Assembly: GCF_014641555.1 (NCBI RefSeq)
Contig: NZ_BMHY01000007.1
Span: 1,813-65,812, forward strand
Direction of reading: 5' to 3'
Origin: Paenibacillus radicis (ex Gao et al. 2016)
GTDB taxonomy: Bacteria; Bacillota; Bacilli; Paenibacillales; Paenibacillaceae
DNA: 64,000 nt
The first letter of the stretch is position 1; every line of letters starts with the position of its first letter. A program made the translations under genes and the position numbers. Of this stretch, positions 51,713-61,308 are shown one piece after another. The notes beneath the pieces were generated by a model that was not told the DNA's origin, did not search any database, and saw only the letters and a list, made by a program, of their open reading frames with translations.

Positions 51713-53119
51713 TTGCGGATTCATTTGATACAATGGCGAAATCACCTCGTTTTGTTTGGCGCTACTGTGCTGCTTGCCGCCATTATTGGCTTGTTTACGC
51801 AGAGCAATCCCATGTTTATGCTCCAGATCGGCATTCTGATTGCTGTCTTTATTCCAGCGGCGGTGTTGTCGCTTCGGGATCATGCTGCACTCATCCCCTA
51901 TATCGTGGGCTGCTGGGTTTTTTCTGCGGAGCTCCGAAGGCTTATAGACTGGGCGCAGGGTGAATATACGCAATTATCGTTAATGCTTATCCTGCCGCAT
52001 ATCGTGACGTTTTCCCTCGTATTCAGCATCATGAAGAACAGGGAGAACCGCAGCTTTGCTGAGGAATTCAAGACAAATAAGTTTTATTCTTTTATTGTGG
52101 CCGCTTACGTATATGCTGCATTTGTAGGCTTGATTTTGAATAAAACGGCTGGCATCTACGATATGATGGGATATCTCGCCCCCGCTTTAATTGTGCCTTA
52201 CTTTTTTTTAAGACCGTTTACTTCCGCCGAGCTCAATAAAATTATTCAATTATGCGTTACATTTGCTTTGCTTATTTCCATTTACGGATGGATTCAGTAT
52301 TTGACTCTTCCGGCATGGGATTTGTTTTGGATGAAAAATGCGCATATGACCTCTATCGGTCACCCTGCTCCCAAAGAATTCCGGATGTTCTCGACGATGA
52401 CCTCGCAAGGCCCTGTAGCTGTATTTCTAGGTACGATGCTGGTCATCATGTTCGTCAACAAGGAATGGCGGGGAAAATGGGGCTGGCTGGGCATCATGCT
52501 GGTTGCATCTGCCTTTTCGATTACACTCGTCCGCTCGGCTTGGGTGACGCTCGTGTTTGGATTGGTGGGCTACATCGCTTTTATGGACAAAGGGAAAAAA
52601 GTATCGAAGATTTTATCCATCCTTGTCATTGGTGCATGTCTATTCTTTGTTATGAGTAAATTGCCGGGTGTAGAAAATGTAACGGCGAGACTGCAAACCT
52701 TTCAAAATATGGACGAGGATACTTCTTTTAAAGATCGGATTGGACTTGTTTTTCACGCGACGCCGATCATACTGAGTCATCCTCTTGGCGCAGGGTTTGG
52801 GAGTGTCGGACGGGGAACGATTCTTGGTGATGGAGCAGGCTTTGCTGGATTAGGCAGTCTGGACAACGGCTATTTGGGTGTATTTGCTACCTTCGGCCTC
52901 TTGGGGGGAGTCGCCTTTTTTATCGGGATGTACTTATTGTTTAAGCATTTGCTGTCGCTAAAAAACAACAGTATTAAAGTTTTAGCGATTTCGACGATTA
53001 TTCAAATTTTAGTCGCCTTCTTTTTTGGAGGGGGGCTCCAAGCCTATCAGGGCGTTCTATTCTGGCTATTCGTGTCCATGGCGCTCACGCAATCCAATCT
53101 GAAGGAGCAACGGTTATGA
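51713..53119 (+). CDS. O-antigen ligase/Wzy-type polymerase
   Basis: The 468-residue membrane protein has about 11 hydrophobic segments. The Wzy_C-like part has TLVRSAWVTLVFGLVGYIAF, and the large external loop has HPLGAGFGSVGRGT, a pattern of O-antigen ligase/polymerase proteins. It would join repeat units outside the membrane. The start is TTG 51713 after AGGAGTTG. The stop overlaps the next gene's start. Confidence 0.8.
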   Translation: MRIHLIQWRNHLVLFGATVLLAAIIGLFTQSNPMFMLQIGILIAVFIPAAVLSLRDHAALIPYIVGCWVFSAELRRLIDWAQGEYTQLSLMLILPHIVTFSLVFSIMKNRENRSFAEEFKTNKFYSFIVAAYVYAAFVGLILNKTAGIYDMMGYLAPALIVPYFFLRPFTSAELNKIIQLCVTFALLISIYGWIQYLTLPAWDLFWMKNAHMTSIGHPAPKEFRMFSTMTSQGPVAVFLGTMLVIMFVNKEWRGKWGWLGIMLVASAFSITLVRSAWVTLVFGLVGYIAFMDKGKKVSKILSILVIGACLFFVMSKLPGVENVTARLQTFQNMDEDTSFKDRIGLVFHATPIILSHPLGAGFGSVGRGTILGDGAGFAGLGSLDNGYLGVFATFGLLGGVAFFIGMYLLFKHLLSLKNNSIKVLAISTIIQILVAFFFGGGLQAYQGVLFWLFVSMALTQSNLKEQRL

Positions 53120-54228
53120 TTCATGTACTCGTCGTCAATCATGTAGCTGAGCAAGGCGGGGCGGAAAATGTACTGCTGACAACGCTCCGGCATATCGATA
53201 AACAGAAGTTTAAAGTGACGGCCGTATTGTTTCAGGAAGGACCGTTAGTGGAAGAAATACGCTCTATCGGCATTGAAGTCGTTACGATTAAGGCGGGACG
53301 AATACGCAATTTGCTTTATTATGCCAAGACGGTACTCCAAATCGTTAAACAGTTGAAACGTTACCGGGCTGATATCGTCATTGGCTGGTCGCCGAAGCCG
53401 TTTTTATATGCAGGTGTCGCTGCTTGGCTTGCACGAAAGCCCGTGTTGTGGTGGCAGCACGGCTATCCGTCAGCATCATCCCGCTTTGACCGGCTTGTCA
53501 ATCGAATCCCGGCCAATGCCATTCTTTGCCCCTCCTACTCTGTTGCGTATGCCCAGAACGGTATAGGCGCTCAAGTGAAGACGCGAGTCAATCATCCGGG
53601 TATCGAAACGGAGTTTTTTGCTTACTCGCCTTCCGACCGGGAAGTCATTCGGGACAAGTATCAAATTCCGTCGTCTGCCAAAGTTGTTGCGTTCATTGGC
53701 CGGCTTCAGCGCTGGAAAAGACCTGATGATGTGATTCAGGCTTTCAGCCGCATACAGGATGAGCAATGTTATTTGCTTATTGTGGGCGGAGCGTTGTTCG
53801 GAGAAGAGAGTGATTACGTACAGGAATTGACAGGATTGGCTGAGCGGCTGGGCTGTGCGGATCGCGTCATCTTTGCCGGGCATCAGAAGGAGATTGCGCC
53901 TTATTTGTCGGCTAGTGACATCGTTATTAATTCGTCCAGCAAAGAGCCTTTTGGACTTGTAGTTGTCGAAGCCATGGCTAATGGCCGGATCGTTATTGCG
54001 GCAAACAGCGGCGGGCCTGCGGAAATTATCGATCATAACTGGAACGGACTGCTTTATGACGGCACAATTGAAGGTTTGTACGAATGTCTCCTTCAGGCAT
54101 TGGAAGAAAACTCGGAGACTTTGCCGCTTGGCAGACGCGCCGAATTGAAAGCAGCGGAAAGCTTCTCAGCACAGCAGATGGTAGGCCGATTCGAAGGGTT
54201 GCTCGCGGATATGTACAAAGAGGCGTAA
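53116..54228 (+). CDS. Glycosyltransferase family 4
   Basis: The 370-residue GT-B enzyme has an N-terminal acceptor domain (VNHVAEQGGAENVLLTTLRH) and a C-terminal donor domain (FIGRLQRWKRPDDVIQAFSR; SSSKEPFGLVVVEAMANG with the EX7E motif). It transfers a sugar from a nucleotide donor to the growing lipid-linked unit on the inner face of the membrane. Donor and linkage cannot be read. It overlaps the wzy gene by 4 nt. Confidence 0.9.
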   Translation: MIHVLVVNHVAEQGGAENVLLTTLRHIDKQKFKVTAVLFQEGPLVEEIRSIGIEVVTIKAGRIRNLLYYAKTVLQIVKQLKRYRADIVIGWSPKPFLYAGVAAWLARKPVLWWQHGYPSASSRFDRLVNRIPANAILCPSYSVAYAQNGIGAQVKTRVNHPGIETEFFAYSPSDREVIRDKYQIPSSAKVVAFIGRLQRWKRPDDVIQAFSRIQDEQCYLLIVGGALFGEESDYVQELTGLAERLGCADRVIFAGHQKEIAPYLSASDIVINSSSKEPFGLVVVEAMANGRIVIAANSGGPAEIIDHNWNGLLYDGTIEGLYECLLQALEENSETLPLGRRAELKAAESFSAQQMVGRFEGLLADMYKEA

Positions 54229-54259
54229 CTACAGCCCCGAGAGGCAAAGGAGTATTTGG

Positions 54260-55633
54260 ATGAAGGAGCAGCAAGGGGTAAAAGGACAGTGGATGAGGAA
54301 CACGCTGCAGACGTTTGGAAGCCAAATCGCCATTATGTGCATTACAATCCTGACAGGCGTTTTGCTTGCTAGGGGACTCGGCGCAGAAGGCAGAGGAACC
54401 TATATTGCGATCACGATGTGGTCCAATTTGCTGTACTGGGGATTCAATTTCGGACTTTATCAATCCGTCATCTATTTTTCAAAAAGCTATGATGGAGATA
54501 AGAAGGTTATTTTTACAACCTTTCTTGTCTACGGGGTCATTCTTTGTTCAATTGCTACGCTTATAGCGGAAGTTGTAATCGTTCCGATGGTGACTGCAAA
54601 CGGAGGCAGTGATGTCGTACTCGCAGCAAAAATCTATTTCTTGGGCATTTTCTATGCGGCCTTCTCTGAGATTATTATTAGTACATTGGCGGGCGAGGAG
54701 AAGTTTGGATACTCGAACGTTCTTCGTATGGCTGTACCAGGCCTGACGGCAATTGCCATGCTTGGACTTTATGCAACAGGCTATCTGTCGAGTGTAACAG
54801 CGCTGTATGCTTCCTTCATCATTTCGACCCTTCTATTCGTTATGAATGTGGTTAAGATCATCCATATGAAATACGTTAGCTACAGGATTAACTGGCGACT
54901 GATGTGGTCTGCTTTCAAATACGGCTCGAAGTCGCATGGAGGCAGTGTAGCCAGCCTGACATCCGAGAACTTAACGCAAATGGTTCTGTCTCTTTTCTTG
55001 CCGCCGGTTGCTTTGGGACATTATTCGGTTGCACAAAGCGCAACATCGCCGGTTAACACGATCACCTCGACGATTGCGATCACGACCCAGCCGAAGCTGA
55101 CGGCCGAAGAAAAGCACAAGGTACACAGCCGGGTTGTGGAGCTGATTAGAAAAGCAATTATTCTAGTGGGAATCGCCGTCGCGGGCATGACTGTCGTATT
55201 GCCATTTGGTATTGAATTCGTTTACGGCCATGAATTTGAAGCGGCGATTATTCCTGCTTTGATTTTGCTGCCTGCCAAATTATTCGATTGTTTATCTAAT
55301 GTACTGAGGAATGCTTTGAACGGTGCGGGAATGACGTTCATCAATACGAAAAGCGAGCTAATCGTATTGATTGCAACGATGGCCTGTATGTCCGTTTTTT
55401 TCACTCGCTGGCAATTAGTTGGAGCCGCTGCCGTGACCTTAATTTCCAGCCTGGTCCGGATTGCGATCTTCTTTATTGAATACCGGAGAAAGTTTGCGCA
55501 CTTCACTGTGGCGGAGGCATTTCCGGGAAAAACGGATATGGTGGAGCTCTATAGGGATGCGCACAGCCGAATCGCCCGGGGATGGGCAGACCGGCGCAAG
55601 CGCGGTCTATCCCCGGAGCGATCGGAATTATAG
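54260..55633 (+). CDS. Wzx-type polysaccharide flippase
   Basis: The 457-residue membrane protein has 12-14 helices in the MATE/polysaccharide-transporter pattern (TFGSQIAIMCITILTGVLLA, ARGLGAEGRGTYIAI). It flips the lipid-linked repeat unit to the outside for Wzy. The last 40 residues are a charged cytoplasmic tail. The stop codon is 4 nt from the stop of the opposed beta-helix gene, with no terminator between. Confidence 0.87.
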   Translation: MKEQQGVKGQWMRNTLQTFGSQIAIMCITILTGVLLARGLGAEGRGTYIAITMWSNLLYWGFNFGLYQSVIYFSKSYDGDKKVIFTTFLVYGVILCSIATLIAEVVIVPMVTANGGSDVVLAAKIYFLGIFYAAFSEIIISTLAGEEKFGYSNVLRMAVPGLTAIAMLGLYATGYLSSVTALYASFIISTLLFVMNVVKIIHMKYVSYRINWRLMWSAFKYGSKSHGGSVASLTSENLTQMVLSLFLPPVALGHYSVAQSATSPVNTITSTIAITTQPKLTAEEKHKVHSRVVELIRKAIILVGIAVAGMTVVLPFGIEFVYGHEFEAAIIPALILLPAKLFDCLSNVLRNALNGAGMTFINTKSELIVLIATMACMSVFFTRWQLVGAAAVTLISSLVRIAIFFIEYRRKFAHFTVAEAFPGKTDMVELYRDAHSRIARGWADRRKRGLSPERSEL

Positions 55634-55637
55634 CGCC

Positions 55638-57809
55638 TTAGAGGGCTGCTAAAGTGAGGACGCCATTTCTGACGATTAATTGATACCGGATTCCGCTGGC
55701 TTCGTCAGTTAGAATCAGACCGTTGCCAGGACCGCCGATCTCCAGACTTTTATCCGCATACAGGTAAGGCACCGGCGAGTAGGAGCTCACATGGTCGTAC
55801 GATACCATGACACCCGCAAAGTAAGTGGGGTTCGTCTTGGACAGAACATAAAAGGAAAGCCGATTGGCAAGTCCGCTTGGAATGCCTTGCTCGCGTCCGA
55901 GCATACGAAGCCAGCCTAGCTGCTCAGTGCCGATGACATCGTCATAAATATTCGTTCCTTCCCCCTCGATTCTTCCCCTTGAAGCATAGTAGGTAAAGCT
56001 TGTTGGCGTGGTCGGCAGGACAAAATATTGCATGGCAAGCGGCCGGTTGCTGCCAACATTGAGGGGAAGTGAAGGGGCATTGAAGTCGATTTGGAGACTA
56101 GGCTCATTGACGCCGTCCGGTGTAAGCTTGATGATTTTGATATTATTTCCGATAATGCGTTTCATTTCATCGGTGACAGGGACGGGGAGCTCGGAAGCGG
56201 AGACGATGCTTAGCTTTCCTCCATTGCCGACTCTCCAATTGTCCAATACTTCCGGATTCTTCAGCAGGTTAGCCGGGGCAATCGGAACGAATGAACGGGT
56301 GTCACGCTCTTTCATTCGCGACTTCAGATCGTCAGAGGTATAGAACGGTGCGATTTTTTCTTTGACTACGATATCGTTTATAGATAATCCGCTTAGATCC
56401 AATATTCCGGTAATATTGGAGATCCGGTTAATATAGGCGGAGCCTAATGCGCCTTTATTTGTAGACTTCATCAATTTATTCAGCGTATCGCCGAAGACGG
56501 CGGTTGTTTGCAAAGCGCCGAACCAGGCTGCATATTTCTGCTTTTCCGAAATCGGCTTCAAATCATCAGGCAGGGCGTACTGCCAATCGCTCTCATTATC
56601 CGTGTAATCGGGTCTCGACCAAGAGAAGCCAAAGCCAAATGTCTTGAGGTTAAATGAGATGGATTTAGGCAATAGCCGAATGGCAGCTTCCCCGCATTGC
56701 TCAAATTGTGCAGACATCAATATACCGCTCAAACCATTCACATCACTGACGCTGTTATAATCATTGAGGCCGCTGTCAATGCATTGGTAAATGCCGTAGG
56801 GAGAAAATCCTAAATGCACTCTAGTGATTTGAACCCCTATACCTCCGCGGTGGCCTGCAACGAGCAGTGTCCCCAGCAGAATGCCGCAAAACTCCCCTGA
56901 AATGTTTCCGCCCTGGTAGAAATAATCACCATTGTTTAGGCGGCAATAGACGCCGATCAAGCCGCTCCAATTACAATCATACGAAGTAACGTGGCCCGTA
57001 TTGTTATTTAATAATTGTCCGACTTTTACGAAGCGGGTTCTTACATTGCGGAATATAGGCGTAGCATTTCCGGCTATTTCTATAGCTGCAGGGCCAACGG
57101 CAAACATTTCATAAAGATCCTGATCAAACAGTTTTTTATCGATCCATTTACTTAAATACCGTCTGTTGTACTGAATCATGCCATGGACGGTGAAATTTTC
57201 GAATACCGCACTAATTCCTGCCGTTTGAATTTTTAAGCAAGGCAATAAATCGGTTTTCGTATCAATTGGATCCCACTGCAATATCGCTCCATACTGTTCT
57301 CCGTCCACATAAGGGCCAGTAGCGGATACGATACCCCGGGAGTAGCTGATCAAGGTTTGGCGAATACGGTATTCGCCAAGGGGGAGAAATAATTTATAAG
57401 ATGAATTGCAAAATTGCAAGGCTGCTTGCATAGCTGCCGTGTCGTCAGTCGTTTTATCACCCTTAGCTCCAAACCAGTGAGGATAGACGTAATCAATTTG
57501 CGCTGCTCCGTTAAATAACCCTCCGGCTGTAATGTCGAAGATCCAGTCATGAGTTCCCGCATCGATCGAGCCGTTAATCGTTAGTACAATGCCTTTATCT
57601 GGTTTTAAGCGAGCGTTATTGGCGAATAACAGCCGCTTGTTAGCAGGTATTGTTATATTTTTTTTTACGGCGTAAACCCCTTTTGGGATGAAAATGATAT
57701 CTGAACCTGCGCCCATTGCCGCCACGATTGCTGCCGAGCTGTCTTTGCTTCCGGTCGGATCTGCGCCTTTCTGGACGATATTGTTGCCAAAATCATCAAT
57801 TCCCGCCAT
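55638..57809 (-). CDS. Large parallel beta-helix (pectate-lyase-3/tail-spike-like) protein
   Basis: The 723-residue protein begins with the pectate_lyase_3/tail-spike start: NNIVQKGADPTGSKDSSAAI and IFIPKGVYAVKKNITIP. It repeats the pattern later (HWFGAKGDKTTDDTAAMQAA, LFLPLGEYRIRQTL). The middle is rich in short Gly/Asn turns fit for a right-handed beta-helix; the last 200 residues look like a separate beta-sandwich. No signal peptide or anchor is seen, as in phage tail spikes. It is opposed to all other genes of the locus and may cleave or remodel the polymer (inference). ATG 57809 is preferred: GGAGGCGGTGAT lies 6 nt upstream. Confidence 0.75.
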   Translation of the reverse strand: MAGIDDFGNNIVQKGADPTGSKDSSAAIVAAMGAGSDIIFIPKGVYAVKKNITIPANKRLLFANNARLKPDKGIVLTINGSIDAGTHDWIFDITAGGLFNGAAQIDYVYPHWFGAKGDKTTDDTAAMQAALQFCNSSYKLFLPLGEYRIRQTLISYSRGIVSATGPYVDGEQYGAILQWDPIDTKTDLLPCLKIQTAGISAVFENFTVHGMIQYNRRYLSKWIDKKLFDQDLYEMFAVGPAAIEIAGNATPIFRNVRTRFVKVGQLLNNNTGHVTSYDCNWSGLIGVYCRLNNGDYFYQGGNISGEFCGILLGTLLVAGHRGGIGVQITRVHLGFSPYGIYQCIDSGLNDYNSVSDVNGLSGILMSAQFEQCGEAAIRLLPKSISFNLKTFGFGFSWSRPDYTDNESDWQYALPDDLKPISEKQKYAAWFGALQTTAVFGDTLNKLMKSTNKGALGSAYINRISNITGILDLSGLSINDIVVKEKIAPFYTSDDLKSRMKERDTRSFVPIAPANLLKNPEVLDNWRVGNGGKLSIVSASELPVPVTDEMKRIIGNNIKIIKLTPDGVNEPSLQIDFNAPSLPLNVGSNRPLAMQYFVLPTTPTSFTYYASRGRIEGEGTNIYDDVIGTEQLGWLRMLGREQGIPSGLANRLSFYVLSKTNPTYFAGVMVSYDHVSSYSPVPYLYADKSLEIGGPGNGLILTDEASGIRYQLIVRNGVLTLAAL

Positions 57810-58128
57810 CTGAAAATCACCGCCTCCATTCATTCGTTATGTAACCGCAACCTGGCGCAGAAACAATAGCATATAAGATGAGGTGTGTGGGTGATCTCGT
57901 TGGACTACATACTAGGATAGTATATGAGATTCACATGTTGATAGGGACGGCGTTTGCCGTCAATAGAAGGCCCAATTCAATAGACCCTAGTATATATCAT
58001 TTGTGAAAATTAGGCTGACGCTATTGACATGATACTTTTTGTATCTTAGAGTAAGGGTATAAATGATACGAAATGTAACTATTGATTGAAGATGAGCCGA
58101 TCAATTATATGCAAGGGAATGATGGTGA
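57810..58128. other. Divergent control region between the beta-helix gene and the glycosyltransferase unit
   Basis: It holds promoter C (58024-58079) for the rightward genes. On the left are the hairpin palindrome GACGGC-GTTT-GCCGTC (57946-57961) and the near palindrome ATACTAGGATAGTAT (57909-57923), which could belong to the beta-helix promoter. No gene is seen. Confidence 0.6.
58024..58079 (+). promoter_or_regulatory. Exopolysaccharide promoter C with paired operators
   Basis: TTGACA (58024-58029) and TAGAGT (58047-58052) are 17 nt apart. Operator 1 is GATACTTTTTGTATC (58031-58045); operator 2 is GATACGAAATGTAAC (58065-58079), 34 bp further by centres. It drives the run of glycosyltransferase genes to the window edge. 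Confidence 0.75.
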
Positions 58129-59058
58129 ATGCGGATAAGTGTAATAATCCCCTCATACAACCGGTTGCAAAGCTTGAAGCTCTGTCTGGAAGGGCTCAGG
58201 AGGCAAAGCAGACTAGCGGATGAAATCATTGTAGTTGCTAGGGCAACAGACGCTGAGACTATACATTTTGCAGCGCAGCATAAGGATCCGGCGGTTCGTG
58301 CCACTATCGTTGAGGCTGGAGGTGGAATAGCGGCGTTGAACACGGGTCTCGAGCAGGCATCAGGAGACATTATCGTCCTAACGGACGATGATACCGTTGC
58401 TTATCCGGATTGGTTAGAGAAAATCGCTCTGCATTATCAAGCTAACGAACGGCTTGGCGGTCTCGGAGGAAAAGACTGGGTTTATCACTCGGGTCAGCTG
58501 GAAACGGGCAGAAAAAACCGGGTAGGCCAATTGCTATGGTTTGGCCGAATGATCGGCAACCATCACATCGGATACGGAGAAGCGAGGCAAGCAGATATCT
58601 TAAAGGGAGCCAATATGAGTTTTAGGAAAAAGGCGATAGAGGGCCTCCTATTCGATAAAAATTTAAAAGGCAGCGGGGCGCAGGTGCACATGGAGGTCGC
58701 TTTTTGTTTGGCAGTCAAAAAAAAGGGCTGGGAAATTATTTATGATCCTAACGTTTGCGTCAATCATTTCCCTGCCGAACGGTTTGATGAAGATAAGCGC
58801 AATACGTTTCATGAGGCGGCTTTTTTCAATATAGCCCATAACGAAACCTACGCTATTCTGCGAAGCTTGGGCGCAGTGAAACGATCCGTCTACCTGTTCT
58901 GGGCGCTTCTGATCGGCAGCAAGGCATCTCCCGGAATTATTCAATGGATCAGACTCATGCCCATAGATAAATCGGCAGCTTTGAAAAAGCTGTTCATATC
59001 ACTTAAAGGAAGAGTTGAAGGATGGAGAACATGGAAACTGTATCGAAATTCGAATTGA
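58129..59058 (+). CDS. Glycosyltransferase family 2
   Basis: The 309-residue GT-A enzyme starts RISVIIPSYNRLQSLKLCLE. The donor and metal region is IVLTDDDTVAYPDWLEKIA, and the acceptor base region has KGANMSFRKKA and GSGAQVHMEVAF. No membrane helix is clear. It is the first gene behind promoter C. AAGGGAATGATGGTGA precedes the ATG. The end overlaps the next gene by 37 nt. Confidence 0.9.
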   Translation: MRISVIIPSYNRLQSLKLCLEGLRRQSRLADEIIVVARATDAETIHFAAQHKDPAVRATIVEAGGGIAALNTGLEQASGDIIVLTDDDTVAYPDWLEKIALHYQANERLGGLGGKDWVYHSGQLETGRKNRVGQLLWFGRMIGNHHIGYGEARQADILKGANMSFRKKAIEGLLFDKNLKGSGAQVHMEVAFCLAVKKKGWEIIYDPNVCVNHFPAERFDEDKRNTFHEAAFFNIAHNETYAILRSLGAVKRSVYLFWALLIGSKASPGIIQWIRLMPIDKSAALKKLFISLKGRVEGWRTWKLYRNSN

Positions 59059-60137
59059 GACCGCTGCGGATTGCCGTTATCGCACTAGAGTTTATTTCTT
59101 CCCGCCATAGAACCGGCGGTGTGAGCCATTATAATCATCGGCTATGCACGAAGCTGGCCGATATGGGCTATGACGTGACCGCAATCACGCTGAATGGCTA
59201 TCCGGAGGAATTGAATTATAAGGTATCACCTTTATTTGAAGACACGGAAGTGAAAAATCGGTTTGCCCGTTATTACTTAGCGCCGTTCAAAGGCCGAGAC
59301 GTAGACTTCGGCGCTTACGATCTTGTCATTTCCAGCGGTGATGATTGGGCGATGCGGCGCTCAGGGAAAACCTGGGTCCGCATCATGCACGGCAGTGCCT
59401 ATCGAGAGGTTCAGCATAACAAAAAATGGCTGAGGAAGTTAAATCTCTCGGTGCTTTATTTACTGGAGCTGCTCTCTTGGAGACAATCAACCGTCACGTT
59501 ATTCAACTCGCAAGATACACAGACTTTATACCGTTCCCGCCCGCAGGATAAAGTGCTGCATCTGCCAGTCGATCACCAGTTGTTTTATCCCGGAGATAAG
59601 GCGGCAGATCCTACTATTTTATTTGTAGGGGCGCTCGACAGCCGGAAGAGGGGCCGTCTGTTAAGAGATTTATTCGTTTCCGTAATTAAGCCGAAGATTC
59701 CAAACGCTCAGCTATGGATGGTGTGCTATCCTGACGAGCCGCATGACGGCGTAACCTATTATCAAAGCCTGAGCAACGAGCAATTGGCTGAGCTTTTCCG
59801 GCAAGCCCATATTTATTGCATGCCTTCGACTTACGAAGGCTTTGGCCTGCCTTACTTGGAGGCGCTCGCCAGCGGGACTTTGGTTGTCAGTACGCCTAAT
59901 CCCGGAGCGGTTGAAATTCTAAATGGCGGGGAATATGGCATTCTGGCATCAGATGACCAGCTGGCTTCCGCTTTAATCGAAGGGTTATCGAACCGAGAGG
60001 GTTATCAGGAAATGTTGGATAAAGGATTAGAGTGGGCCAAGTCGCATTCCTGGGAGCAGGTGGCCGTTGAATATCTTTCCTACTGCCCCGATTGGAAAGG
60101 CGCCTCCACGTTGGAAACGGCAGGTGCAATGTCATGA
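59022..60137 (+). CDS. Glycosyltransferase family 4
   Basis: The 371-residue GT-B enzyme has an N-terminal domain with FISSRHRTGGVSHYNHRLCT and a donor domain with FVGALDSRKRGRLLRDLF and PSTYEGFGLPYLEALASG. The start is ATG 59022 (AGGAAGAG 7 nt upstream), or ATG 59031. It is translationally coupled to the genes on both sides by overlaps. Donor sugar unknown. Confidence 0.9.
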   Translation: MENMETVSKFELRPLRIAVIALEFISSRHRTGGVSHYNHRLCTKLADMGYDVTAITLNGYPEELNYKVSPLFEDTEVKNRFARYYLAPFKGRDVDFGAYDLVISSGDDWAMRRSGKTWVRIMHGSAYREVQHNKKWLRKLNLSVLYLLELLSWRQSTVTLFNSQDTQTLYRSRPQDKVLHLPVDHQLFYPGDKAADPTILFVGALDSRKRGRLLRDLFVSVIKPKIPNAQLWMVCYPDEPHDGVTYYQSLSNEQLAELFRQAHIYCMPSTYEGFGLPYLEALASGTLVVSTPNPGAVEILNGGEYGILASDDQLASALIEGLSNREGYQEMLDKGLEWAKSHSWEQVAVEYLSYCPDWKGASTLETAGAMS

Positions 60138-61255
60138 ATATTCTTCTCTCCATTCACCACGAAATGAACAAAAACGCGGGCGCGCCCGGCGTAACCTTTC
60201 AACTATACAAGCAATATCAGAGGCTGGGGCATAACGCAGTGATGTTCTCCTTTGATGATCTGCCCTCTTATATCCCGGGAAAGTGGAAGGCCGTTCTGTT
60301 TCCATATTACCTTTATCTCAGAATTAAGCAGCTCGCCAAAAAAGGGGAACTGGATGTGGTTGATGCCTCTAGCGGTGATGCATGGGTGTGGTCGCTGCTA
60401 AGAAGCAGAAAACGATCACCTGCACTGGTGTCCAGAAGTCATGGTCTCGAGCATACGATGCACGAAAATATGCTGGAGGAGCAGCGCAGAGGAAACCTCA
60501 AATTGTCATGGAAGTATCCGCTCTATCACGGAGGTCTTCGGCTTCAGGAAGTCGCGATCTCCTTTCGAAGAGCGGACGGAGCGTTGTTTCTGAACCATCG
60601 AGATTTTGAATATGCAGTCAGCCGGCTGAGGGTGCGAAGTCCGCTTGCCCGGGTCGTGAGAAATGGCCTGCCGGATGAATTTCTGCATTTGCCGATTGAT
60701 TTTAATCTAGGCCCGGAGATTCGGATCGCCCAAATCGGCAGTTATATTCCGAGGAAAGGCATTCACTACACGGCTCAAGCGCTAGACGGGATATTACGGC
60801 AATTTCCCCACGTTAAAATATCTTTTATCGGCACAGGATGCTCGCGGGAAACCGTTCTTCAGGATTATGACGAGCAGCTTCACGATCAAATTGATGTCGT
60901 CCCAGCATATAGCCACGAAGAGCTTCCTAAGCTGCTTGTGAATCATCATATCAAATTATTTCCGACCCTCTCAGAGGGGTTCCCGCTTTCCCTCTTGGAA
61001 GCGATGGCTTGCGGACTGGCCCCAATCTCCTCCTTCACAACAGGCTCCTTCTTAATTGATGGACGAGATGCCTTGATTATTCCTTTCCGGGATGCTGCGG
61101 CCATTCAGAAGAAATTGAGCCAGCTTATCGAAGATACCGACTTCCTGCAATCCATAAGGAAAAAAGCTTATGAAACGGCGCAACAGCATGAATGGAACCG
61201 TATCGCCGGAGAGGCGATTTCTTTTTATGAGCAATTGAAAGAGAGCAAGCTGTAA
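60134..61255 (+). CDS. Glycosyltransferase family 4
   Basis: The 373-residue GT-B enzyme starts MNILLSIHHEMNKNAGAPGV; the donor domain has IAQIGSYIPRKGIHYTAQAL and FPTLSEGFPLSLLEAMACG. ATG 60134 overlaps the stop of the preceding gene (ATGA) and has GCAGGTG upstream. Its N-terminal domain differs from the other GT4 enzymes here, so it is not a recent copy. Confidence 0.88.
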   Translation: MNILLSIHHEMNKNAGAPGVTFQLYKQYQRLGHNAVMFSFDDLPSYIPGKWKAVLFPYYLYLRIKQLAKKGELDVVDASSGDAWVWSLLRSRKRSPALVSRSHGLEHTMHENMLEEQRRGNLKLSWKYPLYHGGLRLQEVAISFRRADGALFLNHRDFEYAVSRLRVRSPLARVVRNGLPDEFLHLPIDFNLGPEIRIAQIGSYIPRKGIHYTAQALDGILRQFPHVKISFIGTGCSRETVLQDYDEQLHDQIDVVPAYSHEELPKLLVNHHIKLFPTLSEGFPLSLLEAMACGLAPISSFTTGSFLIDGRDALIIPFRDAAAIQKKLSQLIEDTDFLQSIRKKAYETAQQHEWNRIAGEAISFYEQLKESKL

Positions 61256-61308
61256 GGACATTTCATTTGTGATCACCCTATATCGATCAGAAAGAGAGAG
61301 AAGCGACA

